A stretch of 64,000 nt of DNA from Mycolicibacterium sp. BiH015 (GCF_027706845.1 NZ_JAQGCZ010000020.1:1-64000), one strand, 5' to 3'. Counted from the stretch's first letter, positions 7,762 through 18,171 are shown. Translations and numbers: made by a program. The notes: a model not told the origin generated them from the sequence alone.

Positions 7762-8876
7762 CGTGGCTGCACCTCGGTGGGGTCGACAACGGTGGTGCAT
7801 CGCGTCCACGCCGTGACTGTCTGGGTCATCGGGTCCTCAATGGTGGCGGGATGCCGTGGGGGCGCTGCGTCGAGCAGGCCGTGGGCGCGGCAGTAGTCGT
7901 CGTTGTAGATGGTGTCGAAGTAGCGTTGCGGACCGTCCGGGAAGATCGCTGCGACAGTGGCTCCGGCAGGGCTATTGCGTGCGACCCAGCCTGCAACCAG
8001 GGCGACCGCACCGACGCTCCAGCCGCCACTGGCGTAGTGGGTGGCCGCCAGGGTGCGGCATGCCCACACCGACTCCGCGGGGGCAACCCAATGCACTTCG
8101 TTGAACGCTTGGTAGTCGACGTTGCCGGGATAGATGCTCGATCCCAGGCCGCGCATGAGCCGAGAAGCCGCGGGCTGGCCGAAGATCGTCGAGCCCACCG
8201 TGTCGACGCCGATCAGCCGCAGCTGCGGGTTGAATTCACGAAGGACGCGTGCGACGCCGGCCGAGTGGCCTCCGGTGCCCACCGAGCACACCAGGACATC
8301 AACGGCGCCGAGTTGTTCGTTCAGTTCCACTGCCAGGCCGCGGTAGGCCTCGACGTTATCGGGGTTGCTGTATTGATCGGGATGCCAGGCGCGTGGGTCG
8401 GTGGCCAAGATCTTCTGCACGCGGTCACGGCGGGCCTGCTGCCAGCCTCCCTGTGGGTGCGGTTCAGTGACCAATTCGATGTCGGCGCCGAACGCGGCGA
8501 GCATATTCTGGATGATCGGCTCCATCCCGGGGTCGGTGACCAACGTGACGGGGTGCCCGTAGACCGTTCCGGCTAGTGCGAGACCCAATCCCAGTGTGCC
8601 GCTCGTGGATTCGACGATGCGGGCGCCGGGGGCAAGTGCCCCGCGGGAGCGGGCGCGTTCGACCATGTGTAGCGCGGGTCGGTCTTTCATTCCTCCCGGG
8701 TTGAAGCCTTCGAGTTTGGCCCAAAAGCCCCGCTCTTCTGACGTGAACGGTGCGCTGATTCTCAAGACAGGGGTCTGGCCGACCATGGTGGCCGGCCGCT
8801 CGTTGCGGCCGCGTTGTGGCTGTGCCGATCGGGTGTGGGAAGTGCGTGCATGGCGGATTGGCAGGGCAGGATTCAT
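7758..8876 (-). CDS. cysK2: PLP-dependent cysteine synthase family protein, CysK2-like
   Basis: From ATG 8876 the protein is 372 residues, about the length of M. tuberculosis CysK2 (Rv0848), which is described as an S-sulfocysteine synthase using O-phosphoserine and thiosulfate. The PLP-lysine motif is FNPGGMKDRPA; the substrate and phosphate-binding loops are ESTSGTLG and CSVGTGGHSAG. The frame is open to 8939, but that extension is low-complexity. Its stop overlaps the MFS start (ATGA), so the two are translationally coupled. It acts in cytosolic sulfur metabolism and possibly stress defence. Confidence 0.85.
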   Translation of the reverse strand: MNPALPIRHARTSHTRSAQPQRGRNERPATMVGQTPVLRISAPFTSEERGFWAKLEGFNPGGMKDRPALHMVERARSRGALAPGARIVESTSGTLGLGLALAGTVYGHPVTLVTDPGMEPIIQNMLAAFGADIELVTEPHPQGGWQQARRDRVQKILATDPRAWHPDQYSNPDNVEAYRGLAVELNEQLGAVDVLVCSVGTGGHSAGVARVLREFNPQLRLIGVDTVGSTIFGQPAASRLMRGLGSSIYPGNVDYQAFNEVHWVAPAESVWACRTLAATHYASGGWSVGAVALVAGWVARNSPAGATVAAIFPDGPQRYFDTIYNDDYCRAHGLLDAAPPRHPATIEDPMTQTVTAWTRCTTVVDPTEVQPR

Positions 8877-8978
8877 CGATGAATGTCGCTTCTGTGAGGC
8901 CGCGACGATGCGCGGCGACTGACGGCAGGTAGCGGTCACCGGCCACCGTCGAAGACGACGGGGCCTGACGCTAGCCGA

Positions 8979-9395
8979 TCAGCGGCGCGCGATACACAGG
9001 TGGGCGAGCACGTCGCGGCCGGTGCGCAGGGCGCGGGCGTTCCGTGGTGGACCGCGGATAGGCGCCTTCGCCGCCTGGCACCACAGCAGCGGAAGCACAG
9101 CCACGACGAGGCCCAACGCGAGCGCGATCAGGGAGACCGTTCCCCGCGGCAGGATCGCTTCGGCCAGGGTGTCGGGCGTGCACTCGGCGTCGGGTTGGGA
9201 GACGTGGGGGTGGTCGAGCTCGACAGACATCGGCGCGCCGACCGCACTGGCGGCCAGTGTGTGCGGTCCGTGCGCAGGTGCCGCATTCACGCCGGGCAGT
9301 GCCCACTCGGCTCCGACGATGACGGTCCAGAACGCGATCAACGCCGCGACGATGGCGCGGCGGCGTTGCTCAGAGTTCGCGTCGAAGTACTTCAC
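8979..9395 (-). CDS. LpqS-like small membrane/secreted protein
   Basis: 138 residues: an N-terminal hydrophobic segment (IVAALIAFWTVIVGAEWALPG), a His-rich extracytoplasmic stretch (PAHGPHTL, LDHPHVSQPDAEC), then a second membrane helix (SLIALALGLVVAVLPLLW). The position before cysK2 and MFS, the His content and the ILPRGTVSLIALALGL segment match LpqS (Rv0847) of M. tuberculosis. No lipobox cysteine is visible at the signal cleavage region, unlike annotated LpqS. It probably binds metal at the cell surface. The start is preceded by about 210 bp of leader carrying dyad site 3. Confidence 0.65.
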   Translation of the reverse strand: MKYFDANSEQRRRAIVAALIAFWTVIVGAEWALPGVNAAPAHGPHTLAASAVGAPMSVELDHPHVSQPDAECTPDTLAEAILPRGTVSLIALALGLVVAVLPLLWCQAAKAPIRGPPRNARALRTGRDVLAHLCIARR

Positions 9396-9727
9396 GATGT
9401 TGCCGACTGTAGCAGCGGATCGGCGAATTCAGGCTCGGCCCCTGAGCCGATGCCGGGTTGTGATCAGACAGCGACCGCCGTTGCGCCGAGCCAACCGGCC
9501 GTTCCGTCGCATGATCGACTTCGCCCGATGCCCCTGCGAATACGCCCTTTTGAGGTTCCGCGAAGGAGATGCAATAGACCAGTGCGCTGCCTGTACCGCA
9601 GATCATCTACGGTTTTACTACGTAGATAATCTGCTCTCTATCGGCCCGCGCGCCAAGCGGTGTTTCCTTTGCTGACGGCCTACGCGCATTGGCTTCACCT
9701 GCGGAACGTGCGGCGGGCGTTGAGGCG
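9396..9727. other. Intergenic region upstream of lpqS
   Basis: About 330 bp between lpqS and the end of blaR (both minus strand). It contains dyad site 3 (9605-9627). A 78-codon minus-strand frame starting at 9606 and overlapping lpqS has no recognisable domain and is not called. Nothing else is recognised. Confidence 0.5.
9605..9627. promoter_or_regulatory. Putative BlaI-type operator, site 3
   Basis: ATCTACG-GTTTTAC-TACGTAGAT. It shares both arms and the exact 7-nt spacing with sites 1 and 2. It is located 210 bp upstream of the lpqS-cysK2-MFS unit in locally AT-rich DNA. Confidence 0.6.
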
Positions 9728-10651
9728 CTAGTGGTGGCAGAGCACCTGAATGAGAGCGGGTGTGGCGAGCATGGCGGTGATCGCGGCTGTCAGGCAGATG
9801 CGGTGGCGCCATCGCACGTGCCGACGTGTCGGGGTGAGCAGGCGCTGCGCTCGCGCGATGACCGCTGTTCCCGCCGCGGCGAGGCCTTCCCGTGCAGGCG
9901 GGTGTTCTCCGGCCAGAGCAGATAATCCAGCCAACAGCGGATGCGTGCCGACGCGGCGCACGGCGGTGTCGTCAGCGCACATCTCCAGCAGTTCACCCAC
10001 ACGATGAGGGGCCGTCGCGAAAAGCGGAAGCCACGGCAGTGTGCCCCCCAAAGCGCGGAGCGCCATGAGGATGTGGTGGTGGCGCCCCGAGATGTGCGCG
10101 TTTTCATGCGCCAGAACCGCTTTGAGCTGTGATCGGTTCAACGACTTCATCGCCGCGGAGGTAACGATGATGGCGTTCGGGCGTCCGACCACGCAGTAGG
10201 CAGCAGGCCGGTCGGCCTCCACGACCACCACATTGGGATGGTCGGTGGGTCGGCCGACGATCCGCGCGGCATGCGCGTGCTCGTGACTTCGCGCCCGCAG
10301 CCGCGACAAGCAGCGACCGATCCGCATGACGACGAACCCTGATGTCAGGGTTCCTACCGCGATGAGAACAACAGAACCGATTCGTCCGGCCATGGGTGTG
10401 TGCTCGGAGAAGCCAAACAGCTCCAGGCACAGCGTCACGACCGCGCCCGTACGAATACTATCCGTCGTTGCGCCGATGACCAAGATCAGCGCGACGAGCC
10501 ACGCCGCCAACGTCGCGGCGACGGTGGCCAGCCAGGCGGCCACTCCCATATGGGGGCTGATGCCGTGACTGGTCATCCGCCTCAGAACCGGTGGCGCCCA
10601 CCAGGCCAGCGCGCTGCCATAGACGAGCAGCCACAGCGCGGCGGTCATCAC
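9728..10651 (-). CDS. M56-family BlaR1/MecR1-like membrane metalloprotease
   Basis: 307-residue membrane protein with helices near residues 5-22, 35-60 and 90-110. A cytoplasmic zinc-protease domain carries HENAH at residues 182-186 and the downstream Glu in ELLEMCADDTA, as in M56 peptidases. A hydrophobic helix (CLTAAITAMLATPALI) ends the protein. There is no C-terminal penicillin-binding sensor domain as in BlaR1, so what it senses is unknown. The start overlaps the blaI stop by four bases. By family analogy it would inactivate the partner repressor BlaI upon a signal. Similar short BlaR-like proteins exist in mycobacteria (Rv1845c). Confidence 0.85.
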   Translation of the reverse strand: MMTAALWLLVYGSALAWWAPPVLRRMTSHGISPHMGVAAWLATVAATLAAWLVALILVIGATTDSIRTGAVVTLCLELFGFSEHTPMAGRIGSVVLIAVGTLTSGFVVMRIGRCLSRLRARSHEHAHAARIVGRPTDHPNVVVVEADRPAAYCVVGRPNAIIVTSAAMKSLNRSQLKAVLAHENAHISGRHHHILMALRALGGTLPWLPLFATAPHRVGELLEMCADDTAVRRVGTHPLLAGLSALAGEHPPAREGLAAAGTAVIARAQRLLTPTRRHVRWRHRICLTAAITAMLATPALIQVLCHH

Positions 10652-11010
10652 CGACGCCCCTTGCGCAGAGCCGCCTTCAATTGAGCGGACTGCTCGGCGT
10701 TCATCTGCTCAACAAAGAAGGCCAGCACCGCATCGGTATCCCCGCCGGCGTCGAACGCGGCCTTCATCAAACGCGCGGAACGCTCCTCGCGGCTCATGGA
10801 CGCCTGATACACGTACGCTTTCCCATCGCGCTGACGTTGCAACCAGCGCTTGCGGTACAGGTTGTCCATCGTCGACATCACGGTGGTGTACGCGATCTGG
10901 CGCCGTTGAGAGATCTCGTCGAAAACCTCACGCACCGTGACAGGCTCGGCGTAATCCCACACGCAATCCATGACCACCGCTTCGAGGTCGCCGAATCCTC
11001 GCTGTTCCAT
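10648..11010 (-). CDS. blaI: BlaI/MecI/CopY family transcriptional repressor
   Basis: 120-residue winged-helix repressor: GDLEAVVMDCVWDYAEPVTVREVFDEI, then the recognition region RQIAYTTVMSTMDNLYRKRWLQR and the wing RDGKAYVYQAS. The C-terminal dimerisation helices match BlaI. These repressors bind CTAC/GTAG-type dyads and are released by proteolysis through the M56 partner encoded directly downstream. Three matching dyads occur at 4723, 6433 and 9605. None is seen in the 180 bp upstream of blaI itself, so autoregulation is not evident. Confidence 0.9.
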   Translation of the reverse strand: MEQRGFGDLEAVVMDCVWDYAEPVTVREVFDEISQRRQIAYTTVMSTMDNLYRKRWLQRQRDGKAYVYQASMSREERSARLMKAAFDAGGDTDAVLAFFVEQMNAEQSAQLKAALRKGRR

Positions 11011-11138
11011 TTGCGCCTCTCCCGCTCTCCGCGACGAGCTGGCCTCCTCGCGCCCCGAGCCCCTTCAGCCCCCAATGTAGCCGCCGAGCTGGCAAAAGCA
11101 ATTCTCGTGAGCTCCCGGGCAACCGGCGCAATGACAAA

Positions 11139-11172
11139 CGCCCGGCCGCTCGCAGTGCGAGCAGACCGGGCG
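11139..11172 (-). terminator. Stem-loop terminator of the rplM-rpsI operon
   Basis: CGCCCGG and CCGGGCG arms enclose an inner CTCGC/GCGAG stem, starting about 17 bp past the rpsI stop on the minus strand. The run of T is short, as is usual for mycobacterial hairpin terminators. Confidence 0.65.
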
Positions 11173-11188
11173 TCTGTCGTAGGTCGTA

Positions 11189-11700
<512 letters not shown>

Positions 11701-11704
<4 letters not shown>

Positions 11705-12144
11705 TGCGCCACCTGCTTGATCTCGAACGGAACCGGCTGCTGCGCGGCATGCGGATGCTCGGGGCCGGCGTAGACCTTCAGCTTCTTCTGCACCTGGCGC
11801 GACAGCTTGGTGTGCGGGAGCATGCCGACGATCGCGTTCTCGACGACGCGCGTGGGGTGCTTCTGCAAAAGCTCGCCGATGGTGCGCTTGCGCAGACCGC
11901 CGGGATAACCCGAGTGGCTGTAAGCGAACTTGGTGGTGAGCTTGTCGCCGCTGACGGCGACCTTCTCGGCATTGATGATGATGACGAAATCGCCACCGTC
12001 GACATTCGGCGTGAATGTCGGCTTGTGCTTGCCGCGCAGCAGCTTGGCTGCTTCGACGGCGAGCCGGCCGAGCACCACGTCGGTGGCGTCGATGACATAC
12101 CACGAACGCGTGGTGTCACCCGCCTTCGGCGTGTACGTAGACAC
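11701..12144 (-). CDS. rplM: 50S ribosomal protein L13
   Basis: 147 residues, normal length. Conserved L13 features are WYVIDATDVVLGRLA, GDFVIIINAEKVAVSG and the SHSGYPGGLR...MLPHTKLSRQ segments. It is the first gene of the two-gene rplM-rpsI operon (TGA/ATG overlap at 11,701-11,704). The 5' region to 12,395 is shared with a divergent lipoprotein gene. Confidence 0.97.
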
Positions 12145-12395
12145 AGCGCTACCTTCTCTTTTCTCGGGTTGGATCCCGGGTGACCCGGGGGCCGGTCCGG
12201 CGCGCGCTGTTGGAACTGCCTCGGCGACCGGCAGGGACCCAAGGTTCCGGCAAGCCAGCGCACGCCAACGTCGCAGCTTACGCGCGGATATCCACGCCGG
12301 TCAAAACGCGGTTCACCCTTGCACAAACAGGTAGTCGGCTACGCGTGCGGCAGGCGACGCCGGGGGTGACGCTTACTCCCGTAAGGGGGGGCGTC

Positions 12396-12854
12396 ATGAA
12401 CACTTCAACCGGATACCGCCGATCACTGAGTGTCGTCCTGGCGGCAGTCGCCGCGACGGGCGCCCTGGCAGGGTGTCGAACGGCGGCGTCGCCGTCGGCG
12501 TACGACGACATCGCGCGCAACCTGCTCACGATGCGCAGCAGCGCCGGCGCCGTCGACGAGGGTGCGGTCGTCCGCAGGCTCGAAACCGAACTGAACCCGT
12601 CGATCTCCACTGTCGCGCGCGAAGAACAGCCCTCGGTGTACGACGAGGCATGTGAGGTGAAGAACCTGTACGACGCCGGGCGGATCAGCTCGGCGGCCGA
12701 GGGCGTCGAATGGCTACAGACGCAGGGCGCGACGTCGTACGCCCGGGCCACCTCGGTACGTCAGCTCGCAGCCAAGCTGATCGCGCTGGACGAGGATCCG
12801 TCACTGGTCGACGGATTGGAGATCTCCGGCGACGCGCTGTGCCTGGCGTCCTGA
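12396..12854 (+). CDS. Small putative lipoprotein, unknown function
   Basis: 152 residues from ATG 12,396, preceded by a G-rich ribosome site (AAGGGGGGG). The signal peptide ends in the lipobox ALAGC (Cys near residue 26). The mature part is alpha-helical in character, with two further Cys (ACEVKNLYDAG and the C-terminal ALCLAS) that could pair. No recognised domain. It is divergent from rplM and convergent with the aldehyde dehydrogenase. Confidence 0.7.
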   Translation: MNTSTGYRRSLSVVLAAVAATGALAGCRTAASPSAYDDIARNLLTMRSSAGAVDEGAVVRRLETELNPSISTVAREEQPSVYDEACEVKNLYDAGRISSAAEGVEWLQTQGATSYARATSVRQLAAKLIALDEDPSLVDGLEISGDALCLAS

Positions 12855-12878
12855 GACGCCAGGCACAGCAAGCGCTCG

Positions 12879-14402
<1,524 letters not shown>

Positions 14403-14550
14403 GGTGAGTCTCCTGCTCGTGTGGTGTGCGTCACTGAAACTACGCGGACGACCGTTGCACCACAGTTGCATCGATCGGCGAGATCCCCGCAGAATCTGAG
14501 GCATCACCGAACCACGCCGCAAGCCCCGCCAGCAGCGCGCCCGCGAGACC

Positions 14551-15099
14551 GTGAACACGCTGGTGGAGGCGGCCGCGCAGGTGTTCTCCCGCGAAGGCGC
14601 CGACGCCACGACCAACCGGATCGCCGAGCGTGCCGGGCTTTCGATCGGCACGTTGTATCAGTACTTCCCCGACAAGCTCTCGGTGCTGCAGGCGGTGGCC
14701 GAGCGGCACCTGCGCGACGCTGACGGGCGGCTGACGGCCGTGTTCGCGCGGCTTCGCGAAGACACTCCCCCGTTCGACACGACCATGCAGGGGTTGCTTG
14801 AGGCGCTGGTGGAGCTGCACGGGGACCGGCCCCGGCTGCACGCGCTGATGCACCGGCTTGCGCAGCCGACGCTCGGGCAACTCGACGAGCTGCGCGGCTT
14901 CGAGGACCGGATCTGCGACGAGGTCGCGTTTCACCTGAAGCGCTGCGACCGCGGCGGCGACGATGTGGAGCTGACCGCGCAGACGCTCGTGCACGCCATC
15001 GACGCTCAACTGCACCGCGTGATGACCCGCACCGGGTTCGATGTCCGGGAAGTCGTGGCCGCGCTGATGGTCACAGTCGATCGGCTTGCACCCGGCTGA
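14551..15099 (+). CDS. TetR-family transcriptional regulator
   Basis: 182 residues from GTG 14,551. The TetR helix-turn-helix is clear (GADATTNRIAERAGLSIGTLYQYFPDKLSVLQAV). The open frame begins after TGA 14,497, and the residues before the GTG (EPRRKPRQQRARET) look like a natural TetR N-terminus, yet no ATG/GTG/TTG codes there. The true start is therefore uncertain and could be non-canonical. Divergent from the aldehyde dehydrogenase, its likely target. It overlaps the convergent hydrolase gene by 29 bp. Confidence 0.8.
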   Translation: MNTLVEAAAQVFSREGADATTNRIAERAGLSIGTLYQYFPDKLSVLQAVAERHLRDADGRLTAVFARLREDTPPFDTTMQGLLEALVELHGDRPRLHALMHRLAQPTLGQLDELRGFEDRICDEVAFHLKRCDRGGDDVELTAQTLVHAIDAQLHRVMTRTGFDVREVVAALMVTVDRLAPG

Positions 15100-15988
15100 G
15101 CACGTCGCGCATCGCGCCGCGCAGCTGGGTCAGGCCGGGTTCCTCGATCGGGTAGTGACCGCAGTTCTCCAGCATCACCCGTTCTGTGTGGCCCGAAATA
15201 CGTTGCAGGAAGCGGACACTCAGCTCAGGCGGGGTCCACCTGTCGGCAGTGGGGGCGACGAGCGTCACGGGCGCGCCGCGGTAGTCCTCGGGGGCGGTGT
15301 GCCGGTAGTTCATCCAGCTCGCCACAAAACCCAGCGGAACGGAGACGCCACCGCCGCGGGGATCCGACGCGCACAGCTTCGACAGGCGAGGATCGGTGCT
15401 CATGTTGTCCATGTCGGCCAGCCATCGGATCGGCACTGCGACACGGCCGAGGAACGGTTCGACGGCACGCAGCACGGCCGGCGCGGGTCGGCCCATCCAG
15501 GCGAAGCGGGTGGCGGCCGCGCGCGCCCTCGGGTCGGACACGTCCAGCAGACACGTCGCGACGACTGCGGCTACCTCCCTGGTGCGGGCTGCAACCTCAT
15601 AGGCCAGCATGCCGCCCATGCTCGCGCCGAACAGCACGAGCGGGCGCGGGTCCTGCGCCCGTTCCGCATGGACGAGATCGCACAGCAAGTCGACCCAGTC
15701 GTCGTAGCGGACGCGGGACCGATGGGGTTCGACGGTGTCGCCGTAGAGCGGAAGATCGGGCGCGAGGACGTCGATGCCGTCGCCTACTGCCGCGGCCGCC
15801 GCGGGCCAGAGCGCGCCGCTGTATCCCCCGCCGCCGTGGATGATCATGGCACGCACCGCCGCCGCGCCCACCACGCCGCGGGCGATGTGCACGGTGCGGC
15901 CGCGCCACGGCCACCAGGTGCTCACCGGCGGGTTCAGCGCGGCGGTGTAGGCGACGGGGACGAATTGCGCGTACGAGCGGAAATCCAT
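15071..15988 (-). CDS. Alpha/beta-fold hydrolase
   Basis: 305 residues. The oxyanion region is IIHGGGGYSG, the nucleophile elbow GASMGG, the acid in TADRWTPPE and the His in ENCGHYPIEEPG, giving a complete Ser-Asp-His triad. No signal peptide, so it is cytosolic. The substrate is unknown. Lies between the TetR and GAF-type regulators of the aldehyde dehydrogenase neighbourhood; its stop overlaps the convergent TetR gene. Confidence 0.85.
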   Translation of the reverse strand: MDFRSYAQFVPVAYTAALNPPVSTWWPWRGRTVHIARGVVGAAAVRAMIIHGGGGYSGALWPAAAAAVGDGIDVLAPDLPLYGDTVEPHRSRVRYDDWVDLLCDLVHAERAQDPRPLVLFGASMGGMLAYEVAARTREVAAVVATCLLDVSDPRARAAATRFAWMGRPAPAVLRAVEPFLGRVAVPIRWLADMDNMSTDPRLSKLCASDPRGGGVSVPLGFVASWMNYRHTAPEDYRGAPVTLVAPTADRWTPPELSVRFLQRISGHTERVMLENCGHYPIEEPGLTQLRGAMRDVLSRVQADRL

Positions 15989-16073
15989 GCCTCTAGCGTG
16001 AAAGTGATTGCCGTCGTTGACAACTCGCGTTCGGAGCGGGGTTGAGCTGGGGTTTTGCCGGGTTACTCAGGTT

Positions 16074-17378
16074 TCAGCCGAGTTCGTAGTCGAGGCCCGC
16101 GAGGTGACCGCGTGCCTGCGCCCGGGCCACCGGGGTGATCGCGCTGTCGCGCAGCGCCTGCCAGCCGTCGCGGTCGTCGCGCCCCTCGGGGAGATCGAGC
16201 CAGCGGCGCAGCAGATCGGTGCGGCCCTGGGCGTTCTCGGCGAGCACGGCGTCGCGCAGTGTCGCCGACAGCTGGGTGCGTAGCCGCGCGATCGCCGGTG
16301 ACACCGACTGCGTGAGCAGCGGCCCGGAGTACCGGGTCAGCGCGGTTTCGACGTCGCCCGCGTCCAGCGCCTCGAACACCTCGCCGATGTCGCTCGTGAT
16401 CGAGGTCAGCAGCCGGTACGGCCGCGAACCCAGGTTCTCGGCCCCGATCACCTTGCGCAGCCGCGACATCTCGGCCCGCACCGTGACGACGTCGAGGTCT
16501 TTGTCGTCGAGCAGCACGGCGAGATGGTCGGCGGACAGGCCCTCCGGGTGACGGCTGAGCAGCACGAGAATGTCGGCGTGCCTGCCGGTGAGGTGGGTGG
16601 CCTGCAGGTGCCCGTAGCTGTCCGTCGTCATCCACCGCGGCCGGTCCCCGCCGAGCACGACGAGATGTGGCTTGCGGGCGGCCGGTTCGGCGTCGATGCC
16701 GGCGAGCCGAAGCAGCGCGAGGTGGTTCTCGACGGCGACGGCGGTGGCCCGCACCAGGGCGAGCGTCTGCGACGTCGCGACGGGAGTGCCGCCGGTGAGG
16801 TCGATGGCGCCGAGCAGCGCACCGGTGGTCGGATCGTGCACCGGCGCGGCGGTGCAGCTCCAGGTCTGCACGACGCGGGAGAAGTGTTCGGAACCGTGGA
16901 TCTGCAGCTCACGGTCGAGCGCCAGCGCGGTGCCGGGGGCGTTGGTTCCCGCGCCCCGTTCGCTCCAGTCGGCGCCGGGTACGAAGTTCATCGCCTCGGC
17001 CCTGCGGCACGCGGTCGGGTCACCTTCGACCCACAGCAAGGTGCCGTCGGCGGCGCTGACCGCGACGACCACGCCCGAGTCGACGGCGTCGGCGACGAGG
17101 AGCCTGCGGATCACCGGCAGCGCCGGAGCGAGCGGATGCGTCTCCCTCAACCGCTCGACCGCCGTGATGGCGGCCGCCGCGCGGGCCGCGTCCTGATCGG
17201 GATCGACCCCGCCCGCGAGGCTTCGTTCCCAGCTCTGCGCGACGATGGGACGGACCTCGTTCGAGTTCAGGTAGGTGGCGTCGACCTCGCCGCTGATGAA
17301 CAACTCGTGGACCGCGCGCAGCCGCGACGGCGACGGGCGGGCCGATGCCCGTCCGGCTGAGGTGTTCGAAGCTGCCAC
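16074..17378 (-). CDS. GAF-domain transcriptional regulator (AcoR-like sensor, no AAA+ module)
   Basis: 434 residues from GTG 17,378. The N-terminal half resembles the sensor part of AcoR/NtrC-type activators (SNEVRPIVAQSWERSLAGGVDP; a GAF domain with ERGAGTNAPGTALAL and HDPTTGALLGAIDLTGG). The C-terminal half has HLTGRHADILVLLSRHPEGLSADHLAVLL and MSRLRKVIGAENLGSRPYRL, a winged-helix-like DNA-binding region. No Walker motifs or sigma54-interaction GAFTGA are present, so it works with ordinary sigma factors. Such proteins commonly sit next to actinobacterial aldehyde dehydrogenases. Ligand unknown. Confidence 0.75.
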   Translation of the reverse strand: MAASNTSAGRASARPSPSRLRAVHELFISGEVDATYLNSNEVRPIVAQSWERSLAGGVDPDQDAARAAAAITAVERLRETHPLAPALPVIRRLLVADAVDSGVVVAVSAADGTLLWVEGDPTACRRAEAMNFVPGADWSERGAGTNAPGTALALDRELQIHGSEHFSRVVQTWSCTAAPVHDPTTGALLGAIDLTGGTPVATSQTLALVRATAVAVENHLALLRLAGIDAEPAARKPHLVVLGGDRPRWMTTDSYGHLQATHLTGRHADILVLLSRHPEGLSADHLAVLLDDKDLDVVTVRAEMSRLRKVIGAENLGSRPYRLLTSITSDIGEVFEALDAGDVETALTRYSGPLLTQSVSPAIARLRTQLSATLRDAVLAENAQGRTDLLRRWLDLPEGRDDRDGWQALRDSAITPVARAQARGHLAGLDYELG

Positions 17379-17532
17379 CGGCGTTGTCCCTTTGTCCGCG
17401 TGGTGTCCGCCATCACACGTGGTGCCAGACTATCGCGATCGGCGCCATGTTTGGCCGGCGTGCCGAGAGTACTGTGCGGCCCCCGCTCGGCTCCCCTCCT
17501 CCCGGGGGCCGCACAGACTCGGGGTGGGGCCC

Positions 17533-17829
17533 TCAGAAGCCCCAGGCGTTGGCAGCCCTCCGGTCGGTGTCGGCCACGTCGTCGGAGCCGTCACGCACCG
17601 CGTTGCCGAGGCTGACGAGGATCTCATTGAGCGCACCGGCGGACTGCTCCCACCGGGCCTGCTCGACGCGATAGGCGTCAGCGGCCTCGCGGGTCCACGT
17701 CGCCTGCAGGGGCGCGATCTGTGCGCGCAGGTCCTCGAGCGCGGCGTTGAATCGTGCCGATGTCGAGTGGATCTCCTGGCGGACCGTGTACTCGATCTCG
17801 CCGAAGTCGTAGGACAGCGTCTCGGTCAC
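17533..17829 (-). CDS. esxT: ESX-4 WXG100-family protein EsxT
   Basis: 98 residues, a helical hairpin with the turn motif LQATWTREAADAY (a W-x-x form of WXG) and a long C-terminal helix ending AWGF. It follows esxU by about 10 bp on the same strand, as in M. tuberculosis Rv3444c-Rv3445c. EsxT pairs with EsxU as the likely substrate dimer of the ESX-4 secretion system. An ATG start follows the purine-rich GGAGG of the short intergenic gap. Confidence 0.9.
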   Translation of the reverse strand: MTETLSYDFGEIEYTVRQEIHSTSARFNAALEDLRAQIAPLQATWTREAADAYRVEQARWEQSAGALNEILVSLGNAVRDGSDDVADTDRRAANAWGF

Positions 17830-17838
17830 CGGTGCCTC

Positions 17839-18171
17839 CTACAGGCTCGCCGCGACGGACCCGATGCGCTGAGAATGCCCGTCGGCCACCTCGCGCAGCA
17901 CGCGCTCGTTGTCGCGGATGGTCTCCGCGATGCGCTGCAGGGCGGAGTTCAGCTTCAGCGACTCGGCGTTCCAGCGTTCCACGACCTCGCGGAAACGAAC
18001 GGCAGCGACGCCTCCCCACACCGAGGGCGGCACGTTGGCCATGGCGCCGATGAAGGACTGCAACATCGCGCGGATCTCGTCGTTGCGGCTGTCGGTCCTG
18101 CTCGCCACCGACACCATGAGGTCGAAGTCGGTGGCCAGTGCGGTCCCGGGCGGACCTGATGGTGTCGGCAT
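17839..18171 (-). CDS. esxU: ESX-4 WXG100-family protein EsxU
   Basis: 110 residues from ATG 18,171, which has GAGAAAGG upstream; the longer frame to 18,207 has no better site. The hairpin turn reads PSVWGGVAAVRF (WxG), and helices are heptad-rich on both sides. It forms the partner of EsxT, encoded 9 bp downstream, and is the first substrate gene after the ESX-4 core genes. Confidence 0.88.
   Translation of the reverse strand: MPTPSGPPGTALATDFDLMVSVASRTDSRNDEIRAMLQSFIGAMANVPPSVWGGVAAVRFREVVERWNAESLKLNSALQRIAETIRDNERVLREVADGHSQRIGSVAASL

Noticed and set aside
9370..9606. 78-codon minus-strand frame beginning at dyad site 3 and overlapping lpqS
   Set aside because: No recognised domain, no ribosome site and composition like antisense noise; more likely the lpqS leader.
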